NCBI GenBank assembly: GCA_007125435.1
Contig: SLDF01000131.1
Location: 1 to 36,777, forward strand
Direction of reading: 5' to 3'
DNA length: 36,777 bases
Source of the DNA: Saprospiraceae bacterium
GTDB taxonomy: Bacteria; Bacteroidota; Bacteroidia; Chitinophagales; Saprospiraceae
Below are positions 9,838 to 19,389 of the stretch, one piece after another; the first letter of the stretch is position 1; each line of letters starts with the position of its first letter. Below the pieces are notes generated by a model that was given only the letters and a program-made list of their open reading frames with translations, was not told where the DNA came from and did not search any database. Position numbers and translations under genes: made by a program.

Positions 9838-9863
9838 AAGGCCGACCCGTTGGCCGGCCCTGC
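9838..9863. terminator. Possible bidirectional terminator between convergent genes
   Basis: GGCCG...CGGCC inverted repeat between stop codons of convergent CDSs; short stem. Confidence 0.35.
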
Positions 9864-9869
9864 ACAAAC

Positions 9870-12251
9870 TCATTGCTTCACAAATTTGTGCTGCATTACA
9901 CGGTTTTTGTGTGTGAGTACCAGGACATATGTTCCCGGGATTAATTGATTTAAGTCCAAGGCTTGTGTTGTTTCACCTTTTTTAAAATGAACGTCATCAA
10001 AAAGCAATGATTCACCTAAAATATTCAAAACACTAACTGTACCAGAACCTTCATGATTACTTTGCACAGTATAAATTAAATCTCTATCTACAGGATTTGG
10101 GTAAGCTTTTGTCAAATTTACCTCCTCTATGACATGGTCTGGGTCCACACTATGATCATACATGGCGCTGCCTCTAGGCACTATATTGATAGTGTAGTCC
10201 TCGACCTCACCTTCATTAAATGTCTCGCATGCTGTAGCATGGCCTCCATACTTCAAAGCTATACGGAGCCTTGTTTGACCAATTGAAACATCTTCTGGAA
10301 TATGGATGACTCTTGCCATCGGATTGCTGGAGTTAGATATTCTTCCAAACACTAGCTCACCTTCATCATTGAAACTACCATTACCATCATAGTCTATCCA
10401 CATGCGCCAAAATAGTGCTACAGGTCCTACTACGACATCCGATTGAAACTTGATTACATAAGATTTGCCAGGTTCGATTTCTGTTGACATATGTGTTGCA
10501 TCAAAATATCCGCCATCAGAGCCTGAAATACGATTGATGTCGCCTAGCTCAAATAGCGATATCCATTGTAGCGCTGAATTGAGCCCTCTAGCGTCACAGT
10601 AATCATCATGACCCGGTGTAGTGAAGTTTAATCTTGCTGAAGGCTGGCTGTGATCAGTAGAGTCGCACCATGCCACGACCTCTACTGCATAATCAGTAGA
10701 TAAATCCAGATATTCTAGCTCGATAGCAGTTGTATCAACTTTTACAGAAGTCCACTTGTCAGTTGTATCCTTGATGTCTTTATATTTGATCTCGTACTCC
10801 TGGACGGCTTGAAATGGAATCCATGATATTTTGACATACTCTGTAGTTAAGTCATCAATTTTTAGACCTCCCGGTCTTTGGCATACTTGATCATCATCGA
10901 CAATACAGGATGATAAGCAAGGCGCATTAAAAACGCGATGTCTGATTCTATCACCGGGTAAAGGACCAAAACCGTTTGCAAAATTGATGCCGTGTGATGT
11001 TAAATGGCAATAGGACATGACAGTACCACCATTGTCAGGCGCTTGTCCTCTATTGCAGGCGCCTTCTGGTCTAAAGCAATCGTCTATCGGTCCGCCGGGC
11101 CAACCACACCAATGTGTATGTCTTGAACCTAAATTGTGCCCTATCTCGTGCGCAATGACTTCAACAGACCACGAATATATTGGTATGTTGTCAAAGTCTG
11201 CATGAATATTGCTATAAGCATACCTGAAGCTTTTGTGGCAAAGTACATCAAGCCAGGCTACGCCTCCCAGATTTTTACCACCAAGTGCTGCAAGGTGTGC
11301 GATGGTTCCATTATATGTATTTCTGAGGTTTCTAAACTGATTCAGAGCTATCACAGCACTTGAGCTGCTATACGGGTCTCTGGATGTCCATACATGCACT
11401 TCAGAAAGAAAAATGTTTATAGATTCATTGTGATATAAAGCTGCTACATTATTAAATATAGATGCAATATACTGAACGGATTTGACGACAGTTCCTTTGG
11501 CTCGATAAAGGGCATGGTCAACTTCCATATAAACATCGATACATTTACTGGTTGTGCCACCATTCCCCTTATCAAGTCCATCATCATCCGCATTTTTCAA
11601 AAGATGTGTCTGTTCGATAAGGTCTGTACTGCATTGGTCGGAACGGGTTAATAACAAATCTTCTGAAGCATAAAAAATATGAATATCCTCTCCTTCTACA
11701 GGTGCTAGAATGTGATTGCCGGTCTCATCAGAGTACATACCAATAATATGATCTTCAAACACCGAAAAAGCCGCAATTGTCCCCGGCTTATATTTACATA
11801 TACCCCTGTAAAACTTCCCTAATTCTTCGATTTTTATCTTTTCTTGTCCTGCTGTCGTGCTCACCAGAAAGTCGTCTGAAAAGTTTTGGCATTCTACCAA
11901 TTCAAACTCTACCTCTCCTCCATCTTTGAAAGGTAGGGATAGGTTGATAATACCCTCTTCAGGTGTTTTCAAAATCGTTTTTAATGCTGACTTATTTAAG
12001 TCAAGATAAGTAGCATCAGTCAATACATTCTTGTGATTATTTCGGGATTTTGAGGTTGAAACACTGAAGGGCTTAAACTCAGTGCCAGAAAATCCACTTT
12101 GCTTACGACTCTCTATTAGTTCTGTAAGCTTTCGATCAGGTGGAACGTCAGGAAACTCTGACGATTCTTGTTGCTGTGACCAGGATAACGGCGCATATAT
12201 CCATAAAGACAACACTGTTACCACTAGCACTTTAAGGTTAGTGTAATGCAT
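9870..12251 (-). CDS. Secreted reprolysin/M12B-like zinc metalloprotease with fibronectin III, GEVED-type domain and T9SS type A sorting domain
   Basis: HEIGHNLGSRHTHWCGW zinc motif; CQRPGGLKIDDLTTEYVKISWIPF FnIII-like; GEVEDYTINI; C-terminal KAYPNPV...YVLVLTHKNRVMQHKFVKQ. Start set at ATG 12251 (MHYTNLKVLVVT...), ORF extends to 12368. Confidence 0.9.
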   Translation of the reverse strand: MHYTNLKVLVVTVLSLWIYAPLSWSQQQESSEFPDVPPDRKLTELIESRKQSGFSGTEFKPFSVSTSKSRNNHKNVLTDATYLDLNKSALKTILKTPEEGIINLSLPFKDGGEVEFELVECQNFSDDFLVSTTAGQEKIKIEELGKFYRGICKYKPGTIAAFSVFEDHIIGMYSDETGNHILAPVEGEDIHIFYASEDLLLTRSDQCSTDLIEQTHLLKNADDDGLDKGNGGTTSKCIDVYMEVDHALYRAKGTVVKSVQYIASIFNNVAALYHNESINIFLSEVHVWTSRDPYSSSSAVIALNQFRNLRNTYNGTIAHLAALGGKNLGGVAWLDVLCHKSFRYAYSNIHADFDNIPIYSWSVEVIAHEIGHNLGSRHTHWCGWPGGPIDDCFRPEGACNRGQAPDNGGTVMSYCHLTSHGINFANGFGPLPGDRIRHRVFNAPCLSSCIVDDDQVCQRPGGLKIDDLTTEYVKISWIPFQAVQEYEIKYKDIKDTTDKWTSVKVDTTAIELEYLDLSTDYAVEVVAWCDSTDHSQPSARLNFTTPGHDDYCDARGLNSALQWISLFELGDINRISGSDGGYFDATHMSTEIEPGKSYVIKFQSDVVVGPVALFWRMWIDYDGNGSFNDEGELVFGRISNSSNPMARVIHIPEDVSIGQTRLRIALKYGGHATACETFNEGEVEDYTINIVPRGSAMYDHSVDPDHVIEEVNLTKAYPNPVDRDLIYTVQSNHEGSGTVSVLNILGESLLFDDVHFKKGETTQALDLNQLIPGTYVLVLTHKNRVMQHKFVKQ

Positions 12252-12764
12252 AATAATAAATTGTTTTTCCGAGTAAATCCGGTATAAATGTAGAAGCATA
12301 CTATAGAAAAAACAAGTGTTTTTATACATATTTATTATTGTTATGTCTAATATACAGAACACCAGCATTGTCCATGTAAAAATATTTTTTTGTTTGATTG
12401 TGCGAAATGCCCTATTTTCTGAGTGAATATGCTATTATATTGAGCGAATGACACCAAATGGCTATTAAAGTTTTTTGGGTTTTGCAGTCATGGCTCGTGA
12501 AGTATAATATTGTCCGCAACATGGCTTCAGACAATACGTCAAGATAATTCCGGTCTTTCAGTAACAAAAGTCTGGTCGAGTCCATTAGAGAGCTCGCCAA
12601 TGCATAATTTGGGTGTAAAGGTTGCAAAATGCAGCATCGCTCTTGTTTTATCGAATACTGACATAGCAATTATGATACATGGAAGGTTGGATTGTTAGAC
12701 CGGGTGACAGGTAGAAAGGAGCTGTTTCACCAATGTATGATTCTCCTTACGACGTAAAACTACA

Positions 12765-12795
12765 AAGAAGTAAGATTAATATAACCTTACTTCTT
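12765..12795. other. Perfect 10-bp-stem hairpin in intergenic region
   Basis: AAGAAGTAAG-attaatataac-CTTACTTCTT. Confidence 0.6.
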
Positions 12796-12989
12796 CATAA
12801 ATTTTAAGATGCTGCCTTGATTAGACACATGCAGCCTTTGAAAATACTGATTGTTTTTCCGAAAATCCTACAGTAAAAATATTTCTTTTATCTTGCATGG
12901 ACAAATTATATTGTACATAATTTTTATAATTATGTATAAAGCATTTAAATACAACATAATAGGTTGGTAATTATTTTTAATCAAAAAGT

Positions 12990-14456
12990 ATGAAACGCCC
13001 TTTATTTCGAGTGAATGCTGCATTCTGGCTAGTGAGTGCACTGTTTTATCTAGTAAGCCATTTAGTTTTGCGCTTCTACTTTCACGATCTATGGAAGGAT
13101 GAATGGCAGTCATGGTTTGTAGTACGAGATATGTCCACCATAGATATGCTAAAATTTTTATATTATGAAGGGCATCCTTCCTTGTGGTACCTTTACCTCA
13201 AGCCTTTCACATTGCTTTCTGAGTGGATCAGAGACGATATTTTGATCAAGGTAGCTCATGCTTTGCCATTCATCGGCTTTGTGTTTTTAATGTCTTCATT
13301 TCGCAAAGTTCCTACCTGGCTTCTAGCTTTATTCCTATTGGGGTACTTCCCGTTTTATGAGTATGGGCTCATTAGTAGAGGGTACATTTTTGTTTGCCTG
13401 ACTTTATTTGGTATTGTGAGGCTGCACGATACATCTTTCAAGTATCGTCACTGGTGGTTAGCAAGTTTGTATTTCTTAGCTTGCCAGACAGAAGTGTATG
13501 GTCTGATTGGCGCCGGTCTGCTTTATTTCTATTATTACATTATGCCCACAGGGCCCAGTGTGAAGGTTGTGATCAAGAAGTTGTCCGACCAAGAGGTCTT
13601 TACACCTTTCTTAGCCTTGTGTTTGGGTGTTCTGGTATTTTACATCACAGTCAATTGGGCGCCAGATGCTGATGAGGTGAGAGGGCGATTGGTAAACATC
13701 ATGTCAGCCTATGATGGTAAGACTGGATTTGCACAGGCTTTTCACGGTATATTTGGGCGTACATTTTTTCCGTTTAGCGGCATCTCAAGTGTTAATAACA
13801 TCTTGCCCATTTCTGTCTGGAGTAGCTTGGCATTGATATCTGCAGGTATAGTCTTATGGCCTTTTAAGCGGTTGCTCATACTTTTTACTATCTATGCATC
13901 TTTGGTGCTGTTCTTTGCTTCCACTACTTACTCAGGTGGATTGAGACAGTGGGGGATGGCTTACGTGTTTTTCATGGTTTGCGTGTTTATGATGGACTTT
14001 TCACTTATAAAAAAGAATCAAAGTGTATTGCTGGCACTTTTGTTGATTCTCATTAGCCATAGTATTTACAATGTGATAGCGGTAAGAGACTCCATCAGAT
14101 TCCCATTCACTAATGCCAGGCTGACTGGTCTTTACATTCAAAGTAAATTGCCACCTTCAGCGCCTATTGTAGGGATTAGCCCATTTAATACAGCTGCTGC
14201 TTCCGGTTACGCAGATCGCATGTTTTACGAATTGCCTGAAGGCGTTCCATTTACCTACTTCAGATGGTTAGAAAAGGTTTATTATCCCCCCGAAGAAGAA
14301 CTTAGGTTGTTTGCTGCTTACAAGAAGGCTTCTGTATTATATGTCATCACCCATGAGCCCATTAGTCCAGATAGGTATCCGTCACTTCGGCTTGTGAAAG
14401 CATTCGATTCATTCAGTCTCAAAAACGAAAACTTTTACATTTACCAATTGATATGA
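12990..14456 (+). CDS. Multi-pass membrane protein, probable GT-C fold glycosyltransferase
   Basis: ORF 488 aa; many hydrophobic segments; LWKDEWQSWFVVRD...YYEGHPSLWYL near N-terminus resembles GT-C acidic-loop motif. Confidence 0.65.
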   Translation: MKRPLFRVNAAFWLVSALFYLVSHLVLRFYFHDLWKDEWQSWFVVRDMSTIDMLKFLYYEGHPSLWYLYLKPFTLLSEWIRDDILIKVAHALPFIGFVFLMSSFRKVPTWLLALFLLGYFPFYEYGLISRGYIFVCLTLFGIVRLHDTSFKYRHWWLASLYFLACQTEVYGLIGAGLLYFYYYIMPTGPSVKVVIKKLSDQEVFTPFLALCLGVLVFYITVNWAPDADEVRGRLVNIMSAYDGKTGFAQAFHGIFGRTFFPFSGISSVNNILPISVWSSLALISAGIVLWPFKRLLILFTIYASLVLFFASTTYSGGLRQWGMAYVFFMVCVFMMDFSLIKKNQSVLLALLLILISHSIYNVIAVRDSIRFPFTNARLTGLYIQSKLPPSAPIVGISPFNTAAASGYADRMFYELPEGVPFTYFRWLEKVYYPPEEELRLFAAYKKASVLYVITHEPISPDRYPSLRLVKAFDSFSLKNENFYIYQLI

Positions 14457-14482
14457 TGTCTAAGTGCCAATAGATACGAGCA

Positions 14483-15400
14483 TTATCTCTGCAACAGACG
14501 TTGTATCAGCTCCTGATCAAAATATCTCGGCTTGACTATGTAATCGACTTGGTCTCTATCACTTTCTATAGAGATATGATCTAGAGCTCCATTACTATAG
14601 ATGTAGGTTTCATGAATAGTTATATTATCCGGTAATGCTTTTATCTTTCTACTGCTTAATCGTTGCATGTCATCATATTCCACGATGATTTCGTGTCTGA
14701 AGACCCTGCCCATTATTTTGTCTTTTACATCATATTGTTTGATCACGCCGTCATTGTCCATTTGTAGAATTACCTGCCTTTTTTGGTTTCTATTTATCTT
14801 GTTTGATCTTTTTAGTCTATTATCGGTAAGTGTTTCGACTTTCCATCCTTCTGTTTTTTCGCTTAGTTCTTTGTGATCAAGGCCTAGAGACTTATTCACA
14901 GTGAATATGCGATTGCAATTCAATGGTGCCATATCATCTAGATCAAAGAGACTTTTGAAGCAGATTATCTCGTTGCGATTGTCGCTTTTATATACTTCAT
15001 ATCTGAATAATGCATCATAATACCTTTCTAAATCATCCAGATATAAAAGACCTGTTACCCTCATTAGGGTATTTGATCTTGAATGAGGGTTAGTTATGTT
15101 GCCATGCAGAGATATGGCGTCCAGCCCATCTTCAGCAGCTTGTTTTTTTAGATCATCTATCACTTCGCTCAGATCCGTATTCGGCTCGATGACAAATTGG
15201 TACAGTTTTACCTTTTTATAAGGTCGATCCGGCCACGGTTCATCATGTAGGTACACATCTATACTTCCGGTATGTGGTACCATCGGGAAGTCTGTAAACT
15301 TATGTTTTGTTTCAATGATCCGGACATATGGCGCTGGTGCACACATGGTTATACTCAGCATTAATGCTAAAAGGCCGACTAAAGGGAATAATTTTCTCAT
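14483..15400 (-). CDS. Hypothetical lipoprotein
   Basis: ORF 305 aa; MRKLFPLVGLLALMLSITMCAPAP lipobox-like N-terminus. Confidence 0.6.
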   Translation of the reverse strand: MRKLFPLVGLLALMLSITMCAPAPYVRIIETKHKFTDFPMVPHTGSIDVYLHDEPWPDRPYKKVKLYQFVIEPNTDLSEVIDDLKKQAAEDGLDAISLHGNITNPHSRSNTLMRVTGLLYLDDLERYYDALFRYEVYKSDNRNEIICFKSLFDLDDMAPLNCNRIFTVNKSLGLDHKELSEKTEGWKVETLTDNRLKRSNKINRNQKRQVILQMDNDGVIKQYDVKDKIMGRVFRHEIIVEYDDMQRLSSRKIKALPDNITIHETYIYSNGALDHISIESDRDQVDYIVKPRYFDQELIQRLLQR

Positions 15401-15528
15401 AGTTTATTAAGATTATTGGGTTTGCTACCGTCATCTTGACGATCTGCCCCAAAAATAACAATTGAAATGGTTTTATCTCATATCTTAACTTGACTTTTAT
15501 ATTGTGCATATTGTTATTGGAGTTTCTG

Positions 15529-15704
15529 GGCGTGACCTCACCACCCAGCTAAGGCTGGATGGTGAGGTCGGGCTATCCGCTTGTATTCACTACATATCTA
15601 TGGAGTGTCGCTACAGATGATGTTCGGCTTCTTCCAGTCGCCGACACATCTGTGCTCCACTAACCATAGATATATAGTTCATATCGCTTCTATCCCTCAC
15701 GCAG
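15529..15704 (-). repeat. Family A dispersed structured element, copy 2
   Basis: Reverse complement carries CTGCGTGAGGGATAGAAGCGATATGAAC, GTGGAGC, exact 25-mer GTGAATACAAGCGGATAGCCCGACC and CACGCC as in 4229-4393; terminal hairpin at 15534-15569. Confidence 0.85.
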
Positions 15705-15767
15705 TCAAGTTTGATTATTATGATTGAACACAAAGTAAAGTAGTGCCAATGAAGTTTAGTCGTCGCC

Positions 15768-15950
15768 GAGCCAGAGGTGGCTCGGTTCCTTCGTGTAGGA
15801 TTGCGATTTTGATCAAGAATTGAAGAAGCTGAGCCGAGGGCGGCTCAGTTCTCTCGTTATTGGATTGACGTTTTTGATGATGATTAGGTCGACGCTTAGC
15901 CAGAGACGGCTCAGTTCCTTCGTTATCAGATTGACATTTAGTCAATCTGA
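15768..15950. repeat. Three ~63-66 bp tandem units each starting with a GAGCC..GGCTC hairpin
   Basis: GAGCCagagGTGGCTCGGTTCCTTCG (15768), GAGCCgaggGCGGCTCAGTTCTCTCG (15831), tAGCCagagACGGCTCAGTTCCTTCG (15897), each followed by GATTG(A/C)(C/G)(G/A)(T/A)TTT-type sequence. Confidence 0.85.
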
Positions 15951-15958
15951 TTGCTACG

Positions 15959-16018
15959 CACCACTCAGTCATGCACCGTTCAGTCATGCATCATTCGGTC
16001 ATGTACCATTCAGTCAAG
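15959..16018. repeat. 15-bp tandem repeat x4
   Basis: caccactcagtcatg / caccgttcagtcatg / catcattcggtcatg / taccattcagtcaag. Confidence 0.9.
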
Positions 16019-16074
16019 TCCCTCCCTCCAGCACTTCACTGCCTATGCCATACCTGCTCATATCGCTATCCCTG
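16019..16074 (-). repeat. Family A element, partial copy 3 (5' block only)
   Basis: Reverse complement CAGGGATAGCGATATGAGCAGGTATGGCATAG...GTGCTGGAGGGAGGGA aligns with copy 1 GAGGGATAGAAGCGATATGAACAGGAATAGCATAG...GCGCTGGAGGGAGGGG. Confidence 0.8.
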
Positions 16075-16286
16075 TTTATGTATTGGAAATTCGTAGTGGA
16101 TTTTCCATGCATAAAATGGGTTCTAATCCATCACGCAAAGATTATTTTATCAGCTGTCAGCTGGCTTAATATTGATTTTTGAAGTAGAAATTTTATTTCT
16201 AAGAGGGTGCATTTTACTTTGTCTTTTATTCTGGTGATGTCCAGTGCGACAAGGTGGACTTTGCCCTTTTACGGCAGAATATAGGG

Positions 16287-19202
16287 TTAAAAACTTTGCA
16301 TAAACTCCACCAGGTTAACCCCAGAGCTTAAGTCTAGTTTTTTTCTCAGCCTGTATCGACTGCCTTCTATGGCTCTTGCAGAGACGTTCATGAGTGAGGC
16401 GATTTCCTTTGTGGTAAGGTTCATTCTTAAATAAGCACTCAGTTTGATATCATAATTTGTAAGTTTAGGGTATTGATCTCTCAACTTTTGAGTAAAATTA
16501 CCATGAACCTCATCAAAGTATTGTGAAAACCTATCCCAGTCATTGTCTATTATAGCGTCTTGCTTTAACATCTGTATGATGTTATTCAAATCTTTTTGTT
16601 GTATATCGGAGAATTGATTGTTCTGTATGACCTTTTCTAGGGAATGTTGCACTCCTGATAATAATTCTTGTTTCTGCACTAAGTGCATAGTGCTTGATGC
16701 CAACTCTTTATTTTTGTGGTCGATCTCAGCCTTTAATTTTTCATTTTTGAGCCTCGTAAGTTCTTCTTCTGTTTTTTCGACTTGTAGGTTTTTCTCTTCT
16801 ACCTTCTTTTGGTGAATGACATGTAGAGCTTTTTTTTCTGACTCAAATTTCTTTTTCTGGTAGAGGAAGAACAAAAATACCAAAAGTGCCAATATGGCTA
16901 TGATAAAAGCACGCATATGGGATGTTCGGTACCAGGGTGTTGGCATGATAAATGACAGTATGGCTTTATCCTCCTGAATGATACCGGCAATTCTTGATTC
17001 TACTTCTAGTTTATAGCTGCCGTGATTGAGGTTACTTATTTGTACTTCTGAATTAGTGGACCAGTCAGAGTATTGATCGCTAAGGCCGATGATTCTGTAA
17101 CGATATTCTTTTAATGCATCTCCAAATGAAGTACTACTGAAACTAAACCTCAAAGACTTATGAATTGTAGAAAAATGTAGTGGAGAAGCTTCGGCGTTAT
17201 GCAGAGTATAGTGACCTTTGTAGACAATGCTATCTTTGTCACCGGGTATAATGACAGCATTAATGAGTGTTAAATAGTCAAATGGTTCATTACCTTGAGT
17301 CATATCAATTGTTACAAAACCTTGTTCACAACCGAATAGAAATTGATCTCCTTCCAGGTGCATGATGAATGGGAATCCGCCAATCAGCTTTTCTGGAGGT
17401 TGAGGGAGGATTTTCTTGCTAATGTCTTTTTTTAAGCCCAAATCTCTAACCATTAATACACCAATGTCATCTCCTACGTGGTACCATATGTTATCCTGGT
17501 TGTCCTGGTATAAGTGTTTCACTCTGGTGTTCGCCCCAATTGTACTTTGCAGCAATGTGTCAGAGCTAAAGCTATCGCTCTCATAGTCATACTTGTATAT
17601 ACCTGACTCGTCGCTAATATAAGGTGTATTGTTGATTAGGTAGATATAAGCATTGAAGGATTCATTGTAACCTAAGTCTTCATCTACCTTTAGCGCTTTG
17701 CTAGTATTGGCGTCAATATCAATTTCTATTTTAAATATTCCTCTATAGGGATGTGATAGCCATATTTGCTGCAAGCTATCTTTAATGATAATCCTCGATG
17801 ACTCTGCAAAACCTCTAAGGAGTTGACTGCTGCCTGAGTGTTGGTTGTAGTACCCTATACCATCGTAGCTCCCCAATAGATAGCTCTCTTGCTGATAAGA
17901 AAAAAAAGTCCAAACCCCGGACTCTTCAAAAATAGAATAGGAGTTTAGTCCATCTATGATATATCCACCAGAATGATGTCCCATAAATAACTTGTCATCT
18001 AAGGTGTCCAGGTTCCATACCTGACCTTTCGTATTGGACACATAGGAGAATTCATCAATAAGACTCGACCTTTCGTACCTGTAAAGCCCGTTAGTTGTAC
18101 CGAAGTAAAGTTCATTTTTATGTTTAGCAGCAGTATAGCCTGCACCTCTCAAGGTGCCATCAGGGTATATGAGCCTGTAGGGTGAATGGTATTGTATTAA
18201 ATCCAGACCATTCTCTGTCGATACCCAGAGGTTGCCTTCCTTATCCTGGTGCAATGCAATTATATTATTGTTTTGAAGACCATGGGTAGTATTTATATTT
18301 ATGGCATGGTCTGTTTCAGTATCCAGAATATATATGCCATTTTGAGCTGTACCGAGTACGATTTTTTCATTGTGAAGTTTGATCATTTTATTGATCCAAT
18401 TTTGTGATACTGATCTAAGTTTTAAAGAGTTATAGGAGCTGTATCTACCATTTTTCAGTATAAATATACCATCTCGCTCTGTCGAAACTAAGTAAGAACT
18501 GTCAGATGTAGCTATTAAGCCTGAAACAGGACTTTGGATATTTAAGGCCTCTGCTATTTTTACCACCTGACTTTTATGCACTTTGTAGAGCCCTTCCTTA
18601 TCGACATAGATTAATATTGCTTGGTCTACATTTGTGATGTGCTCAATCTTTTGATCAAATTCGTAGACCTTTACGGTGTCATTTATCCAGATAAAAGCCC
18701 TTCTGCTTGAATTAAAGCATATGGTATCACTGACGGCAACGATATGCCAAATGTCTTCAAAAAGTTTATGGCGCTCGGGTATTAAATCAGTAATGGTGTG
18801 GTAGCTTGCTCCTCCATTCTGGTCAAATGTAAAATAACCTATATCCCCTTGTCCACCGACAACAATCTTACCATCATCTAGGTATTTGACAGATCTTACG
18901 ATGGTACGGTTGCCTATTTCGTGCCTTGACCAGTAATTGCCATTGTACAGCAGAAGACCCATGTTGTTTGCAAATAGCATGGTCTGATTGGGCAATTGAT
19001 CAATGTTCCAATTTTGAGGGGCGGCATTATAAGTATTTTTAGGAAAGTTTTTAATGGGCGGTACGCCTGAAGGTACGATCTGACCTAAAATAATACCATG
19101 TATGAATATAAATAGAATGATCAGACCCTGTTGCGTGGGTTTGTAGTATATCGTAGGTGTTTTTAGATACCTGTTGTAGTATTGTTGTAGTATCATGTGC
19201 AT
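16287..19202 (-). CDS. Membrane-tethered regulator: two-component-type beta-propeller, Y_Y_Y domain, TM, coiled coil, LuxR-like HTH; no kinase domain evident
   Basis: ORF 971 aa; NIIALHQDKEGNLWVSTENGLDL propeller repeats; EYRYRIIGLSDQYSDWS Y_Y_Y; AFIIAILALLVFLFFLYQKKK TM; LTNYDIKLSAYLRMNLTTKEIASLMNVSARAIEGSRYRLRKKL HTH. Confidence 0.88.
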   Translation of the reverse strand: MHMILQQYYNRYLKTPTIYYKPTQQGLIILFIFIHGIILGQIVPSGVPPIKNFPKNTYNAAPQNWNIDQLPNQTMLFANNMGLLLYNGNYWSRHEIGNRTIVRSVKYLDDGKIVVGGQGDIGYFTFDQNGGASYHTITDLIPERHKLFEDIWHIVAVSDTICFNSSRRAFIWINDTVKVYEFDQKIEHITNVDQAILIYVDKEGLYKVHKSQVVKIAEALNIQSPVSGLIATSDSSYLVSTERDGIFILKNGRYSSYNSLKLRSVSQNWINKMIKLHNEKIVLGTAQNGIYILDTETDHAININTTHGLQNNNIIALHQDKEGNLWVSTENGLDLIQYHSPYRLIYPDGTLRGAGYTAAKHKNELYFGTTNGLYRYERSSLIDEFSYVSNTKGQVWNLDTLDDKLFMGHHSGGYIIDGLNSYSIFEESGVWTFFSYQQESYLLGSYDGIGYYNQHSGSSQLLRGFAESSRIIIKDSLQQIWLSHPYRGIFKIEIDIDANTSKALKVDEDLGYNESFNAYIYLINNTPYISDESGIYKYDYESDSFSSDTLLQSTIGANTRVKHLYQDNQDNIWYHVGDDIGVLMVRDLGLKKDISKKILPQPPEKLIGGFPFIMHLEGDQFLFGCEQGFVTIDMTQGNEPFDYLTLINAVIIPGDKDSIVYKGHYTLHNAEASPLHFSTIHKSLRFSFSSTSFGDALKEYRYRIIGLSDQYSDWSTNSEVQISNLNHGSYKLEVESRIAGIIQEDKAILSFIMPTPWYRTSHMRAFIIAILALLVFLFFLYQKKKFESEKKALHVIHQKKVEEKNLQVEKTEEELTRLKNEKLKAEIDHKNKELASSTMHLVQKQELLSGVQHSLEKVIQNNQFSDIQQKDLNNIIQMLKQDAIIDNDWDRFSQYFDEVHGNFTQKLRDQYPKLTNYDIKLSAYLRMNLTTKEIASLMNVSARAIEGSRYRLRKKLDLSSGVNLVEFMQSF

Positions 19203-19389
19203 AATGTGGGGGTAAAATTAACAGTTTCTTATCATATGTCGTAGTTATGTAGTATTAATTTATTATGCTATTTTATGGCTGTAGGCTTAGATTTGTCTGT
19301 GGATTACTTAGTGTGTAAAATTTTGTATGCTATTTAAGTGCTATTGGGTAATCTCTTATGTATTTATAAACTAATTAAATTACGAACCA

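Noticed and set aside
12412-12669. 85-aa minus ORF in the 12.4-13.0 kb gap as a gene or transposase remnant
   Set aside because: No recognisable motif, low-complexity-free but unconvincing composition; overlaps another small ORF on the opposite strand.
15718-15987. 89-aa minus-strand ORF MTERCMTEWCVAIRL... and overlapping plus-strand ORFs 15820-16182 and 15951-16169
   Set aside because: Translations are products of the tandem repeat arrays (periods 15 and ~65 bp); mutually overlapping on both strands, no signal or domain features.
15959-16018. Possible CRISPR-like array (regular 15-bp period)
   Set aside because: Units are contiguous with no unique spacers and no cas genes in the window; simple tandem repeat.
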